The notes beneath the pieces were generated by a model, which was not told where the DNA came from, did not search any database, and worked only from the letters and a program-made list of their open reading frames with translations. Source: DATNIC01 sp035604635 (GTDB lineage: Bacteria; Vulcanimicrobiota; Vulcanimicrobiia; Vulcanimicrobiales; Vulcanimicrobiaceae). Taken from it: a stretch of 64,000 bases of DNA. Below are positions 35,141 to 44,652 of the stretch, piece after piece (the first letter of the stretch is position 1; every line of letters starts with the position of its first letter). Both the position numbers and the translations under genes were made by a program. The DNA is taken from assembly GCA_035604635.1 (NCBI GenBank), contig DATNIC010000236.1, forward strand, positions 1 through 64,000. Reading direction: 5' to 3'.

Positions 35141-36342
35141 GCGTCCAAGACCGCGAGCAGCGCATCCACGAACGACGCGAGCTCCGCGCGCGTGCTGCAC
35201 AATGGCGGGACGAGCTGGACGACGCTCCCGATCGGACGCGTGAAATGGCCGCGATCGTAGAGCGCTCGGACCGCGTCCCGCGCGCGCTCGCGGTCGTCGA
35301 GCTCGATCCCGCACATGAGCCCGGCGCGGCGAACGTCGCGGACGTGCGGATGGGCTGCGACGGGCGCGAGCAGGGTCTCGAGATCGGCCGAGCGAGCCGC
35401 CGCGTTGTCCAAGGTGCGTTCCTGCGCAAACAGCTCGAGCGAGGCGAGCGCCGCCGCACACGCGATCGGATTGGCGGCGTATGAATGGCCGTGGAAGAGA
35501 TGCCGCTCCTCGTCGAGCTCGCCCAGAAACGCCTGGTAGATCCGTTCGCTCGCGAGCGTCGCGGAGAGCGCGAGGGCGCCGCCCGTCACGCCTTTCCCCA
35601 AGCACAGGACATCGGGCTCGAGGCCGAGCGGCGAGAACGCAAACATCGGCCCGGTCCGTCCGAATCCGGTAGCGATCTCATCGACGATAAGGAGCGGCGC
35701 ATGGCTGCGCCGGAGCGGCTCGTAGGCTGCGCGCTCGACGATCCGCATCCCGGCGGCGGCCTGCACCGTCGGCTCGACGATCACCGCGGCCAAGTCCTCG
35801 CGCTCCAAGACTTCGCCCAGCGCATCGTACGTGAGCGCATCAAAGCAAATCGGACCGAACTCCGACTTGAACGTCCCGATCGCTGAGACGCTCATCGCGC
35901 CGGCAGTGTCGCCGTGATAGGCATCGACCAAGCGCGCGAAGCGCGTCCGCTTGGGCTCGCCGGCATTGTGCCAGTATTTGAGGGCGATCTTCAGCGCGAC
36001 CTCGATCGCGCTTGCGCCGTCGCTCGAGAAGAATGCGTAGTCGAGGCCGGAGAGGGCGGCGAGCCGGCGCGCGAGCTCCTCGGCGACGGGGTGCGTCGCG
36101 CCGAGCGCGGTCGCGTGGTCGAGGATCGCGGCCTGACGGCAAATCGCATCGCAAATCGCCGGATGACAATGCCCGTGGATCGTCGTCCAGACCGACGAGA
36201 TCGCGTCGAAGACCTCGCGTCCGCGAGCGTCGACGAGCGTCGTCCCGAACCCGCGGACGAACGTGTGCGTCCGCGCATCGAATGTCGCCATTTGCGTGAA
36301 CGGGAGCCAGTGATGCGAGGTGGGCGTGGTGGAGGTCGGCAT
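35137..36342 (-). CDS. bioA: adenosylmethionine-8-amino-7-oxononanoate aminotransferase
   Basis: A 401-residue class III aminotransferase making 7,8-diaminononanoate using SAM as amino donor. W-L-P-F-T-Q-M (family N-terminus), I-S-S-V-W, D-E-I-A-T-G-F-G-R-T-G and the PLP lysine in L-G-K-G-V-T-G-G are visible. It is first in the operon bioA-bioF-bioD-bioB; bioC/bioH are not in the window. A promoter-like pair lies about 70-100 nt upstream. Confidence 0.95.
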   Translation of the reverse strand: MPTSTTPTSHHWLPFTQMATFDARTHTFVRGFGTTLVDARGREVFDAISSVWTTIHGHCHPAICDAICRQAAILDHATALGATHPVAEELARRLAALSGLDYAFFSSDGASAIEVALKIALKYWHNAGEPKRTRFARLVDAYHGDTAGAMSVSAIGTFKSEFGPICFDALTYDALGEVLEREDLAAVIVEPTVQAAAGMRIVERAAYEPLRRSHAPLLIVDEIATGFGRTGPMFAFSPLGLEPDVLCLGKGVTGGALALSATLASERIYQAFLGELDEERHLFHGHSYAANPIACAAALASLELFAQERTLDNAAARSADLETLLAPVAAHPHVRDVRRAGLMCGIELDDRERARDAVRALYDRGHFTRPIGSVVQLVPPLCSTRAELASFVDALLAVLDA

Positions 36343-36410
36343 AATGCTGGAGGAACGTCCCGCTTCGGCGCAAGCTCGGAGAAACCGTGCTCTTAGTAGG
36401 CGTTCCCGCT

Positions 36411-36440
36411 AGCCTAAGCGACGGCTCGCTCGTTTGTAAA
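36411..36440 (-). promoter_or_regulatory. candidate promoter of the biotin operon
   Basis: On the minus strand TTTACA (36435-36440) and TAGGCT (36411-36416) are separated by 18 nt, about 70 nt upstream of bioA. The -35 is good and the -10 weak. The TTGTAAA on the plus strand overlaps a possible half-site of a BirA-type operator, but no second half was found. Confidence 0.3.
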
Positions 36441-36445
36441 AGTTC

Positions 36446-36618
36446 GGTGAGGACGGTTCACGGGGCCAGGACCGCCGCAACGGCTGAAAAGAAACGGAAG
36501 CCCACCGCGAACGTGGGCGCGCGGTTCTCACATGAAGACGTCGCCCACACCCGGTAGCGAGTCACCTTGCTACGCGACGGCAGCGAACGGCTCGCTTCAC
36601 GGCGAGCCTTCCTGTTTT
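36446..36618 (+). ncRNA. candidate structured RNA between metX and bioA
   Basis: This 170-nt gene-free stretch contains four helices. Outer GTGAGGA (36448-36454) pairs with TTCTCAC (36524-36530) and encloses GCCCAC/GTGGGC (loop CGCGAAC); then GTCGC/GCGAC (about 36539 and 36574) encloses GTAGCGAG/CTTGCTAC (36553-36572, loop TCAC); finally the terminator-like hairpin at 36589-36608. The two G-T wobble pairs seen are valid only on the plus strand, and T-rich sequence follows the last hairpin, so plus-strand transcription is favoured. It does not match any RNA motif I recognise (checked against 6S, SRP, tmRNA, RNase P, common riboswitches). Confidence 0.4.
36589..36618 (+). terminator. hairpin with T-rich tail, intrinsic-terminator-like
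   Basis: GGCTCGC (36589-36595) and GCGAGCC (36602-36608) form a 7-bp stem with loop TTCACG, followed by TTCCTGTTTT. The tail is T-rich only on the plus strand. It may end the candidate RNA and, being beyond the metX stop, could also work in the other direction as a weak hairpin. Confidence 0.45.
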
Positions 36619-37693
36619 ATGGCGCGACGGGCCGGCGCGCGGGCGCAGCAGCGACCGGTGGTTCGACGATCGGGCGTAGCAATTCGCCGAGTTCGACGTC
36701 TTCCGCTAGGAATGCATCGTGTCCGTGATGCGAGGGCATGTCGAGATAGACGGTGCGGATTCCGGCTTCGGCGAGACGGGCGGCGGTCGCGCGCACGTAC
36801 GGCGCCGGGAAGAGCCAATCGTTTTGTATGCCGACGAAGGTGAATCGCGAGCGTACGCCGTCGAGGGGGTACTCGCGCGCATCGAACAGATCCATCGCGC
36901 GCGTCAGCGCGAGGTAGCTATTCGCGTCCATCCGCTTGACGAAGATGTCGCCTTGATACGCGAGATAGCCTTCGACGTCGAATCGATCGTCTTTGTTGCG
37001 CCACGGATCTCCGCCCTTGCGGTCGATACGATTGGAAAACCGCTCTTCCAGCAGGACGTCGCTCTTGTAGGAGAGCATCGCGATCATCCGCGCGTGGCGG
37101 ACGCCGCGCGCCGGCGGCTCGCCTTCATAATAGTCGCCGCCTTGATAGTGTGGATCGGCGTAGATCGCCTCGCGAGCAACCGTGTTGAGCGCGATGCCCA
37201 TCGCCGAAAGCGCGTCGAACGCGCCGACGACGATCGCATGTGCGGCACGGTCGCTATGGCGCAAGCCCCACTCGAGCGCTTGCATCCCGCCGAGCGAGCC
37301 GCCGATGACGTGGGCGATGCGAGCAATGCCCAAACGCTCGAGCGCCGCAGCTTGCGCGTTGACGATGTCCGTCACCGTCACGATCGGAAAGCGCGAGCCG
37401 TACGGCTTGCCGTCGGATGCGGGGCTGGCGGGGCCGGTCGACCCGTAGCATCCCCCAAGCGCGTTGATCCCCACGACGCAATACCGCGCCGGATCGAAGA
37501 GCCGGCCCTCACCGATCAACCCGCCCCACCAATCCATCGCGGCACTCGAACCGGTCAGCGCATGTGCGACCAGGACGACGTTCGAACCGTCGGTCTTCGG
37601 TTCGCCGTAGATCGTGACGCGTTGGACGACGTCGTCGAGGCGCGCGCCGCTCGCAAGCTCGAACGCGCCGATCGACACAGTCGTCGTCTTCAC
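36617..37693 (-). CDS. metX: homoserine O-acetyltransferase (MetX family)
   Basis: A 358-residue alpha/beta hydrolase transferring an acyl group to homoserine, the first committed step to methionine. Visible: A-H-A-L-T-G-S (oxyanion region), nucleophile Ser133 in G-G-S-L-G-G-M-Q, Asp in N-D-W-L-F-P and His in H-H-G-H-D-A-F-L. GTG start. Acyl-donor choice (acetyl versus succinyl) cannot be fixed by reading. It supports methionine and hence SAM supply for bioA. Confidence 0.92.
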   Translation of the reverse strand: MKTTTVSIGAFELASGARLDDVVQRVTIYGEPKTDGSNVVLVAHALTGSSAAMDWWGGLIGEGRLFDPARYCVVGINALGGCYGSTGPASPASDGKPYGSRFPIVTVTDIVNAQAAALERLGIARIAHVIGGSLGGMQALEWGLRHSDRAAHAIVVGAFDALSAMGIALNTVAREAIYADPHYQGGDYYEGEPPARGVRHARMIAMLSYKSDVLLEERFSNRIDRKGGDPWRNKDDRFDVEGYLAYQGDIFVKRMDANSYLALTRAMDLFDAREYPLDGVRSRFTFVGIQNDWLFPAPYVRATAARLAEAGIRTVYLDMPSHHGHDAFLAEDVELGELLRPIVEPPVAAAPARRPVAP

Positions 37694-37810
37694 GTCGTAC
37701 AGCCGGCGAAGCGGGTGCGTCGCGCGTGCGCTGGTTGCGAGAGCGACATGCGAAAGACACCTATGCCCGGATAGCAGTTAAGTTATCCAAGAATACCGAA
37801 CCCCGCGCTC

Positions 37811-39784
37811 GTGCGTCAAGCTCTTTTTGCGATTTTGGCCCTCGGGTTGCTCGCATGCGCGTACGTGGCGGTTGTCCGCTACGGCTACGAGCAAGAGAGC
37901 CGGCACGTCGAGATCGCTCTCGATTACGCCGATTTCAGCGCGCTCGCGCAATCGTACGGCTACGATCAAGCGCGCTTCTTGCGCGCGCTCCGACGCGCCG
38001 GGCTGACGTCGCTCGCCGTCCAGGAGCAGCTGGGTTCCGATATCAACGGCTCACGCGGCGCGGTCTCCCTTACGGGCCAGGGGCTGATCGATCAGGCTCG
38101 GATCACGCCGCTCGCCGATCCGTTCCTGGACGCCCTCGTCCGCAGCGGCCGCATCGTACCGTCGGCGATATACGTCATGGTGTACGATCCCAGGGAGTTC
38201 CCGCGCTTTCGCGATCAATCGATCATCCATTTCGGTGCGCGCGCCGTTCGCGTGTTGCGGCGCGCCCTGCCGTCGATCATCGAGATCCGCTCGCAGATCG
38301 ACTTCTTCAACGGAAGCGGACTCGGGATCACCGCCGACGAGATGGCGCTTGCGGCGGGCGCGGATCTCTGGCTCGTCCCGCGCGTCCAGAACGACGAAAC
38401 GTTCGGGCCGGATCAGATCCAAGGGATCTTCGACGGATTCACGCGCTACCCGCGCGTGAGCACGGTCGTCTTCTTCGGCACCCGGCTGCAAGTGCTCGGC
38501 TATCCGAATCAAATTCCCTCGACGGCGCACGCCTTCGCGCACGCGCACGTCAACTACGGGTCGGTCGAGTTCTACGTGCCGACGCAAGACTTGCGCGGAA
38601 ACGAGGACCTTGCGCGTTCGATTCCGGGGCTCACGACGCGGGTCTTGGCGATTGCGCGGCCGGAACTCGACCAGCTCGATCCCGAAACGATCATCGCGCG
38701 CTACCTCCTGGGCGTGCGCGAGCGGAACATCCGCGTCGTGTATCTCCGGCCTATGCTCCACGTTTGGGGCGATCGTTCGCTTTTCGCGACGAACGTCGAA
38801 TTGGTCAACCGGATCGCGAGCGAGTTGCGCGCCTCGGGGTTCACGCTCGACCGTGCGACGCCGATCCCGGCGTTTCGCATTCGAGCGCTGATCCTCGGGC
38901 TCGCCTCGCTCGCAGTCCCGGCCGCCTTCCTCCTGTTGCTCGATCTGTTCGGCGTCGGATCGGTCTGGTGGGTGGCCGGTGCGTTCGCGCTCGATCTCCT
39001 CGTCTTCGGAATAGCCGCCGAGTTGCATCACGCCGACATCGCGCGCAAGCTGGTAGCGCTCTGCGGAGCGCTGCTCTTTCCGGTCGCCGGCGCGATCGCG
39101 ATCGCACCGGCCTTCGCGCGTTCGGAGCCGAAACCGCTCGGGGCGACGTTGCGCGAAGGCCTGCGCTTGCTCGCGATCGCGGTCGCGATCACGCTCGGCG
39201 GGGCGCTGGTAGTGATCAGTTTGCTCAGCACCCCGCTGACGATGGAAGAGATCGACCGGTTCAGCGGCGTCAAGCTGATCCTGATCGTCCCGCCCCTAGT
39301 CATCTTGGGCTTTGCGATCGCATCTCCGCGCTTCGGTGCGCCGCCGGGTGGATGGCGCGCGGTGCTCGGTTCGCCGGTCCGCCTTTACCAGCTCGCTTTC
39401 GGCGTCATCCTGGTCACCGGCGCGTTCTTTCTCATCAGCCGCAGCGGGAATGACAGCGACGTCGCACCTTCAGCGTTCGAGTTAGCGCTGCGCTCGCACC
39501 TCACCGCGATCTTGACGGTCCGCCCGCGCTTCAAAGAGTTCGTCCTGGCGTGGCCGCTCGTGATGCTTCTCCCCGCGCTTTCGGCGCGGGATCTACGCCG
39601 CTGGAGCTGGATCATTGCGCTCGGCGCCGGCGTCGGGTTGGCCGACGTCGTCGATACGTTCTCGCATCTGCACACGCCGCTTGAGATCTCGGCGTTGCGC
39701 CTGATCAACGGGCTCGTCGTCGGGATCATCATCGGCGTGCTCGCGGTCATCGCGTACAGGCGTTTCGTAAAGACCACGGAGTAG
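37811..39784 (+). CDS. DUF5693-type multi-helix membrane protein
   Basis: A 657-residue protein: an N-terminal membrane anchor (residues 4-22), an extracytoplasmic domain of about 340 residues and eight to nine C-terminal helices (from about 355). The layout and its position directly before csaB match the DUF5693 family known next to csaB in S-layer-bearing bacteria. It may flip or modify cell-wall polysaccharide. GTG start with no good Shine-Dalgarno. Its TAG stop (39782-39784) is in the same frame as csaB. Confidence 0.75.
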   Translation: MRQALFAILALGLLACAYVAVVRYGYEQESRHVEIALDYADFSALAQSYGYDQARFLRALRRAGLTSLAVQEQLGSDINGSRGAVSLTGQGLIDQARITPLADPFLDALVRSGRIVPSAIYVMVYDPREFPRFRDQSIIHFGARAVRVLRRALPSIIEIRSQIDFFNGSGLGITADEMALAAGADLWLVPRVQNDETFGPDQIQGIFDGFTRYPRVSTVVFFGTRLQVLGYPNQIPSTAHAFAHAHVNYGSVEFYVPTQDLRGNEDLARSIPGLTTRVLAIARPELDQLDPETIIARYLLGVRERNIRVVYLRPMLHVWGDRSLFATNVELVNRIASELRASGFTLDRATPIPAFRIRALILGLASLAVPAAFLLLLDLFGVGSVWWVAGAFALDLLVFGIAAELHHADIARKLVALCGALLFPVAGAIAIAPAFARSEPKPLGATLREGLRLLAIAVAITLGGALVVISLLSTPLTMEEIDRFSGVKLILIVPPLVILGFAIASPRFGAPPGGWRAVLGSPVRLYQLAFGVILVTGAFFLISRSGNDSDVAPSAFELALRSHLTAILTVRPRFKEFVLAWPLVMLLPALSARDLRRWSWIIALGAGVGLADVVDTFSHLHTPLEISALRLINGLVVGIIIGVLAVIAYRRFVKTTE

Positions 39785-39790
39785 GGTCGC

Positions 39791-40870
39791 CTGCGCCTTC
39801 TGATTTCGGGATACTACGGGTTCGGCAATCTCGGCGACGAGGCGCTCCTTACGACGATCGTCGACGGGATCCGGCGCCGCCGGCCGGCGATCGAGCTCGA
39901 CGTCCTTTCAGCCGATCCGGCGGCAACGGCGAAGATTTACGGCGTCGACGCGACGCCGCGCGCCGATCTGCGGGCCGTGCGCGCGGCCATCGTGCGCGCC
40001 GACGCCGTCCTCTCGGGCGGCGGCGGTCTATTCCAAAACGCGACGAGCACGCGCAGCCTCCTGTACTACGCCGGGATCGTGCGCACCGCAATCCGGGCAG
40101 GCAAGAAGACGATGATCTTTGCGCAGTCAATCGGTCCCCTCGATTTCATCGGGCGCGCAATCGTGCGCGTCGCCTGTCGCGGGATCGGCGCCGCGACCGT
40201 CCGGGACGAGCGCTCGCGCACGCTCTTGACGCAGCTGCTGTCCAACGTCACCGTCGAGCGAACCGCGGATCCGGTGTTCTTATACGACCCCATGCCGGCC
40301 GGTGATCTCGCTGCCGAAGGGCTCGGGAATGAGAGCGGGCCGCTCCTCGTCGTCTCGGTGCGTTCGAGCGCAAACTTTTCCGCGGTCGCGCGCACCGTCG
40401 CGAACGCGGTCGACATTCTGGCCGAGCGGTACGGCGCACGCGCGGCGTTCTTGCCGCTCGGCGGCGCGAGCGACGCCGAGGCTGCGACGCGCGTTATTCG
40501 CATGGCGCGTTCGTCTCCCGTTCTGCTCCCCGCGCACGATCTCGCGGGCGCCGCGGCGGTCATCGGACGCGCGCGGGCCGTCATCGGGATGCGGCTCCAC
40601 GCATTGATCCTGGCGGCGCGACTCGGCGTTCCGTTTCTCGCGATCCCCTACGATCCGAAAGTCTCGGCGCTCTGTGAGGATTTGGGCTATCCGCTCCCGC
40701 CGCTCGTCGATCCGGCCGCCGAACCGCCGTCGAAGGAGCAGATCGAGAGCGCTCTCGACGTATTTTGGTCCAGCCGCGAAGAGCTGGCGCGTCATCTGCA
40801 TCACGCGATGAGCGAGACGCGCGCTCGCGCCGAGCGCAACTTCGCGGTCCTGGATGCGCTAATAGAGTAG
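39791..40870 (+). CDS. csaB: polysaccharide pyruvyl transferase CsaB
   Basis: About 359 residues. It transfers pyruvate from PEP to cell-wall polysaccharide, making ligands for SLH-domain proteins. The N-terminal I-S-G-Y-Y-G-F-G-N-L-G-D-E-A-L is unmistakable, as are S-G-G-G-G-L-F-Q and F-A-Q-S-I-G-P. No ATG/GTG/TTG lies between the in-frame TAG of the preceding gene and residue 63. CTG at 39791, 9 nt after GGAG, is the most likely start; stop-codon readthrough is an alternative. Confidence 0.88.
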   Translation: MRLLISGYYGFGNLGDEALLTTIVDGIRRRRPAIELDVLSADPAATAKIYGVDATPRADLRAVRAAIVRADAVLSGGGGLFQNATSTRSLLYYAGIVRTAIRAGKKTMIFAQSIGPLDFIGRAIVRVACRGIGAATVRDERSRTLLTQLLSNVTVERTADPVFLYDPMPAGDLAAEGLGNESGPLLVVSVRSSANFSAVARTVANAVDILAERYGARAAFLPLGGASDAEAATRVIRMARSSPVLLPAHDLAGAAAVIGRARAVIGMRLHALILAARLGVPFLAIPYDPKVSALCEDLGYPLPPLVDPAAEPPSKEQIESALDVFWSSREELARHLHHAMSETRARAERNFAVLDALIE

Positions 40871-40925
40871 GGGGCCCACGCCGCGCAAGGTGCTGCGCTT
40901 TTTAAAACAAAACCCAGACGGTCCT

Positions 40926-43703
40926 ATGGGGACCGCCAACTATCGCGATACGCTGAATCTTCCCACGACCGCTTTTCCGATGCGGGCCGATCTCCCCAAG
41001 CGCGAGCCGTCCCGAGTCGAGTGGTGGAACCAGGCGCGCGTCTACCAGCGGCGCCTCGAGAAGAACAAGCGGGATGGCGGCACGCCCTGGATCTTGCACG
41101 ACGGACCGCCCTATTCCAACGGCGAGTTGCACATGGGGACGTTTCTCAATCGCGTGCTCAAGGACGCGTTCGTGAAGATCAACCTCCTCGACGGGCGCTG
41201 GGCCGACTTCGTCCCCGGTTGGGACATGCACGGCTTGCCGATCGAGCTCGAGACGCTCAAGCACCTGGGCTTGGATTTTCACAAGGTCGATCCGGTCGAG
41301 CTGCGCGAGAAGTGCCGCGAGCGCGCGCTGTATTGGCTGGGCGTTCAACGCGAGACGATCTTGCGCATGGGCTGCTTCGGGCATTTCGACCGGCCGTATC
41401 GGACGATCGATCCCGAGTACGAGGCGACGATCGTCGAAGCACTTGCCGACCTCGCGCGCGCCGATCAGCTCTACAAGGGCTTACGTGCGACCCTCTGGTG
41501 CGTGCACGACGAGACCGCGCTGGCCGAGGCCGAGATCGAATATCACGATCATCGTTCGCCGTCGATCTACGTCCGGTTCAGCGCAAGCGACGCGCAACGC
41601 GGCGAAATCTTCCGGAGATTTGGGGCTCCCGACGACGGAGCGAGAGTCTCGTTCGTGATCTGGACGACGACCCCATGGACGCTGCCCGCGAATCAAGCCT
41701 TGGCGGTCAAGCCGGATGCCCCGTACGCCATGATACGCTTCGACGGCGAGTGGCTGATCATGGCGGATTCGCTCGTCGGTGAAGTTCTTTCGCGCTTTGC
41801 CAATCCTCTCGTCGACAGGTACGATGCGAAGTTTATCGTTTTGGGTCGAGATCTCGAAGGCCTGAAGGTCCGTCACCCGTTTGCAGAACGCGATTCGCTC
41901 GTCGTGCTCGCGGAATACGTCGAGCTGGAGACGGGCACCGGCGTCGTTCACACCGCTCCGGGTCACGGCGCCGACGACTTCGAGACGGGCGTCAAGTACG
42001 GCTTGGAGGTTCTCAATCCGGTCGATCAGGCCGGTCGCTTTACCGATGCGGCGGGCCCGTATGCCGGGCTGTTCATCTTCGATGCCAACGACAAGATCAT
42101 CGACGATCTGCGCCTGAGTGGGGCACTGATCGCGGCGGACGACTACGTCCACTCGTACCCGCATTGCTGGCGCTGCAAGAACCCCGTCATCTTCCGTGCG
42201 ACCGCGCAGTGGTTCTTGTCGATGGATCGAAACGGCTTGCGCGCGAAGATCCTCGAAAAGATTCCCGGCGTCCGCTTTGTCCCGGCATGGGGGCAGGGGC
42301 GGATGGTGCAGATGATCGAGAACCACCCCGAGTGGTGCCTCTCGCGGCAGCGCACGTGGGGGACGCCGATCCCGGCCGTCATCTGTCAGAAGTGCCAGAC
42401 GTCGATCCTCGATCCCGAGGTCGCACAGCTCGTCGCCGCGCGCTTCCGCAAGGAAGGCGCGAATATCTGGTGGACCGACGACGTCACGAGTTTCCTGCCG
42501 CCGAACTTCAGCTGTCCGCACTGCAAAGGGACGACTTTCGCGAAAGAGATGAACATCGTCGACATCTGGTTCGAGTCGGGCGTCAGCAACCGCGCGGTGC
42601 TCGGCAAGAACGGTTTGCCGTGGCCGGCCGACGCGTATCTCGAAGGGAGCGACCAGTACCGCGGCTGGTTCCGCAGCAATCTCGTGACCGCCGTTGCGAC
42701 CAAAGACGCTCCGCCGTACAAGATGGTCGTTTCGACCGGATGGGTCGTCGACGAAGATGGTCGCGCGATGCACAAGTCGGCGGGGAATTACATCGGCGCG
42801 CAAGAGGGGATCGATCGCTACGGCGCCGATGTGCTGCGTTTGTGGGTCGCGTCGGTCGAATTCACGGCGGATGTGCGGCTCGGGCGCAGCATGCTCGAAA
42901 ACATCGGGAACGTCTACCGCAATTTCCGCAACCGCTTGCGCTTCTTGATCTCGGTTCTGGGCGATCTGCCGCCCGAGGACGTCCTCTCGCGCGAAGAGAT
43001 GGCGCCGTACGACCGGCTCGCGCTGGCCGCGCTCGACGCGATGTCACGCGACGTCGTCGAACACTATCGCAACTTCCGGCTGCACGACGCGTACTTGGCG
43101 CTGGTCGCGTTCGACGACGATCTCTCGCGCTACTATCTCGATGCGCTCAAGGATCCGCTCTATTCGGGAGAGCCGGCGGGCCATCGGCGGCGCAGCGCAC
43201 AGAGCGCGGTCCTCGAGATCTTGCGCACCCTGGTGGTCCTGCTCGCCCCGGTCCTCTCCTTCACGGCCGAAGAGGCGTGGCAGTTCGTCCCCGAACGGCT
43301 GCGCGGCGCGCACGAGAGCGTCTTCGACATCCCGTTTCCCCACGTGGAGAAGCTCGATCAGATCGCGCTTGAAGAATGGAACGTTCTCAAGGCGTTACGG
43401 GCGCAGGTCGCAGCCAATGAGACGCCGCGCGACTTCGAGGCGGACGCAGCGGTGCTGGTCGAGCGTCACCTCTACGATCGGCTCTTAGGGTTGGGAGACA
43501 ACCTGCGCGAGGCGTTGATCGTCTCGCACGTCGTCGAACTCGATCACGCGCCCGACGGCGTCACCGGCGTGACGCTCCAGGCGGCGCACGGCTCGAAGTG
43601 CGCGCGCTGTTGGAAATTTCGCGAGCTCGGGAGCGATCCCGAACACCCGGAGATCTGTGCGGACTGCGCGCACACGGTGCGCGGGCTGGCGAAGGTTTCG
43701 TAG
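40926..43703 (+). CDS. ileS: isoleucyl-tRNA synthetase
   Basis: A 925-residue class I synthetase. Start chosen at ATG 40926 because the family N-terminus (Y-R-D-T-L-N-L-P...F-P-M-R) follows at once; a GTG at 40890 would add 12 residues. HIGH motif appears as H-M-G-T, KMSKS as A-M-H-K-S-A-G-N; editing domain CP1 (W-T-T-T-P-W-T-L-P-A-N) and the C-terminal zinc finger (C-A-R-C-W-K...C-A-D-C) are intact. Confidence 0.96.
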   Translation: MGTANYRDTLNLPTTAFPMRADLPKREPSRVEWWNQARVYQRRLEKNKRDGGTPWILHDGPPYSNGELHMGTFLNRVLKDAFVKINLLDGRWADFVPGWDMHGLPIELETLKHLGLDFHKVDPVELREKCRERALYWLGVQRETILRMGCFGHFDRPYRTIDPEYEATIVEALADLARADQLYKGLRATLWCVHDETALAEAEIEYHDHRSPSIYVRFSASDAQRGEIFRRFGAPDDGARVSFVIWTTTPWTLPANQALAVKPDAPYAMIRFDGEWLIMADSLVGEVLSRFANPLVDRYDAKFIVLGRDLEGLKVRHPFAERDSLVVLAEYVELETGTGVVHTAPGHGADDFETGVKYGLEVLNPVDQAGRFTDAAGPYAGLFIFDANDKIIDDLRLSGALIAADDYVHSYPHCWRCKNPVIFRATAQWFLSMDRNGLRAKILEKIPGVRFVPAWGQGRMVQMIENHPEWCLSRQRTWGTPIPAVICQKCQTSILDPEVAQLVAARFRKEGANIWWTDDVTSFLPPNFSCPHCKGTTFAKEMNIVDIWFESGVSNRAVLGKNGLPWPADAYLEGSDQYRGWFRSNLVTAVATKDAPPYKMVVSTGWVVDEDGRAMHKSAGNYIGAQEGIDRYGADVLRLWVASVEFTADVRLGRSMLENIGNVYRNFRNRLRFLISVLGDLPPEDVLSREEMAPYDRLALAALDAMSRDVVEHYRNFRLHDAYLALVAFDDDLSRYYLDALKDPLYSGEPAGHRRRSAQSAVLEILRTLVVLLAPVLSFTAEEAWQFVPERLRGAHESVFDIPFPHVEKLDQIALEEWNVLKALRAQVAANETPRDFEADAAVLVERHLYDRLLGLGDNLREALIVSHVVELDHAPDGVTGVTLQAAHGSKCARCWKFRELGSDPEHPEICADCAHTVRGLAKVS

Positions 43704-43713
43704 CGAGTTCGTC

Positions 43714-44652
43714 ATGGCAGCTGCACGCAAGGTCATCATCACCTGCGCGGTAACGGGGTCGATCCACACGCCGACGATGTCGCCGCATCTCCCGATTACG
43801 CCCGATCAGATCGCAGAGGATGCGATCGGCGCGGCGCAAGCCGGTGCGGCGATCTTGCATCTGCACGCGCGCGATCCGAAGGACGGCCGGCCCACGCCCG
43901 ATCCGGGCGTCTTCATGCAGTTCTTGCCGAAGATCCATGCCGCGACCGATGCGATCGTCAACATAACGACCGGCGGCTCGCAGACGATGACGCTCGAAGA
44001 ACGCCTGGCGGCGCCGCTGCGCGCCAAGCCGGAGATGTGCTCGCTGAACATGGGCTCGATGAACTTCGGGCTCTATCACATGACGGCGCGCTTCACGCGC
44101 TGGCAGTACGATTGGGAGCCGAAGTATCTCGAAGGCTCGCGTGATGGGATTTTCAAGAATACGTTCCGCGACATCGAGCGCGTCTTACATGAACTCGGCG
44201 AAGGTTGCGGGACCAAGTTCGAATTCGAATGTTACGACGTGGGTCATCTCTACACGTTGGCGCATTTCCTCGAGCGCGGTCTGGTGAAACCGCCGCTGTT
44301 CGTGCAGACGATCTTCGGAATCCTCGGCGGAATCGGACCCGATCCCGAGAACATCGCGCACATGCGCACGATCGCCGACAAGCTGTTCGGAAGAGAGAAC
44401 TACGAGTGGTCGATCCTCGGCGCCGGGCGCCATCAAATGAATCTGATCACGATGGGCGCCGTGATGGGCGGCCACGTCCGGGTCGGCCTCGAGGATAGCC
44501 TCTATGCCGGGAAGGGCCGGCTCGCCGCCAACAACGCCGAGCAAGTCGAAAAGATTCGCGGCATCCTCGAAGCGCTCTCGCTCGAGGTCGCGACTCCCGC
44601 CGAGGCGCGCGAACTGCTCGCGCTCAAAGGGGCGAGCAAGGTGGCGTTCTGA
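43714..44652 (+). CDS. beta-keto acid cleavage enzyme family (BKACE/DUF849)
   Basis: A 312-residue TIM barrel that cleaves beta-keto acids with acetyl-CoA. The N-terminal I-I-T-C-A-V-T-G-S, zinc ligands in H-L-H-A-R-D-P, N-I-T-T-G-G and the E-F-E-C-Y-D region fit. The substrate is unknown; family members act on 3-keto-5-aminohexanoate, dehydrocarnitine and others. It overlaps the next gene by one base (TGATG), suggesting a joint pathway with an imine/amino acid step. Confidence 0.88.
   Translation: MAAARKVIITCAVTGSIHTPTMSPHLPITPDQIAEDAIGAAQAGAAILHLHARDPKDGRPTPDPGVFMQFLPKIHAATDAIVNITTGGSQTMTLEERLAAPLRAKPEMCSLNMGSMNFGLYHMTARFTRWQYDWEPKYLEGSRDGIFKNTFRDIERVLHELGEGCGTKFEFECYDVGHLYTLAHFLERGLVKPPLFVQTIFGILGGIGPDPENIAHMRTIADKLFGRENYEWSILGAGRHQMNLITMGAVMGGHVRVGLEDSLYAGKGRLAANNAEQVEKIRGILEALSLEVATPAEARELLALKGASKVAF

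Noticed and set aside
36617..36690. SAM-type riboswitch linked to metX
   Set aside because: This is downstream of metX on its own strand, and no S-box-like core was found upstream of its start.
37726..39453. 575-residue plus-strand frame inside the DUF5693-type gene
   Set aside because: Shadow: very high Arg content and no motifs; the membrane protein frame has clear helices.
41481..42803. 440-residue minus-strand frame inside ileS
   Set aside because: Antisense shadow of a strongly conserved gene.
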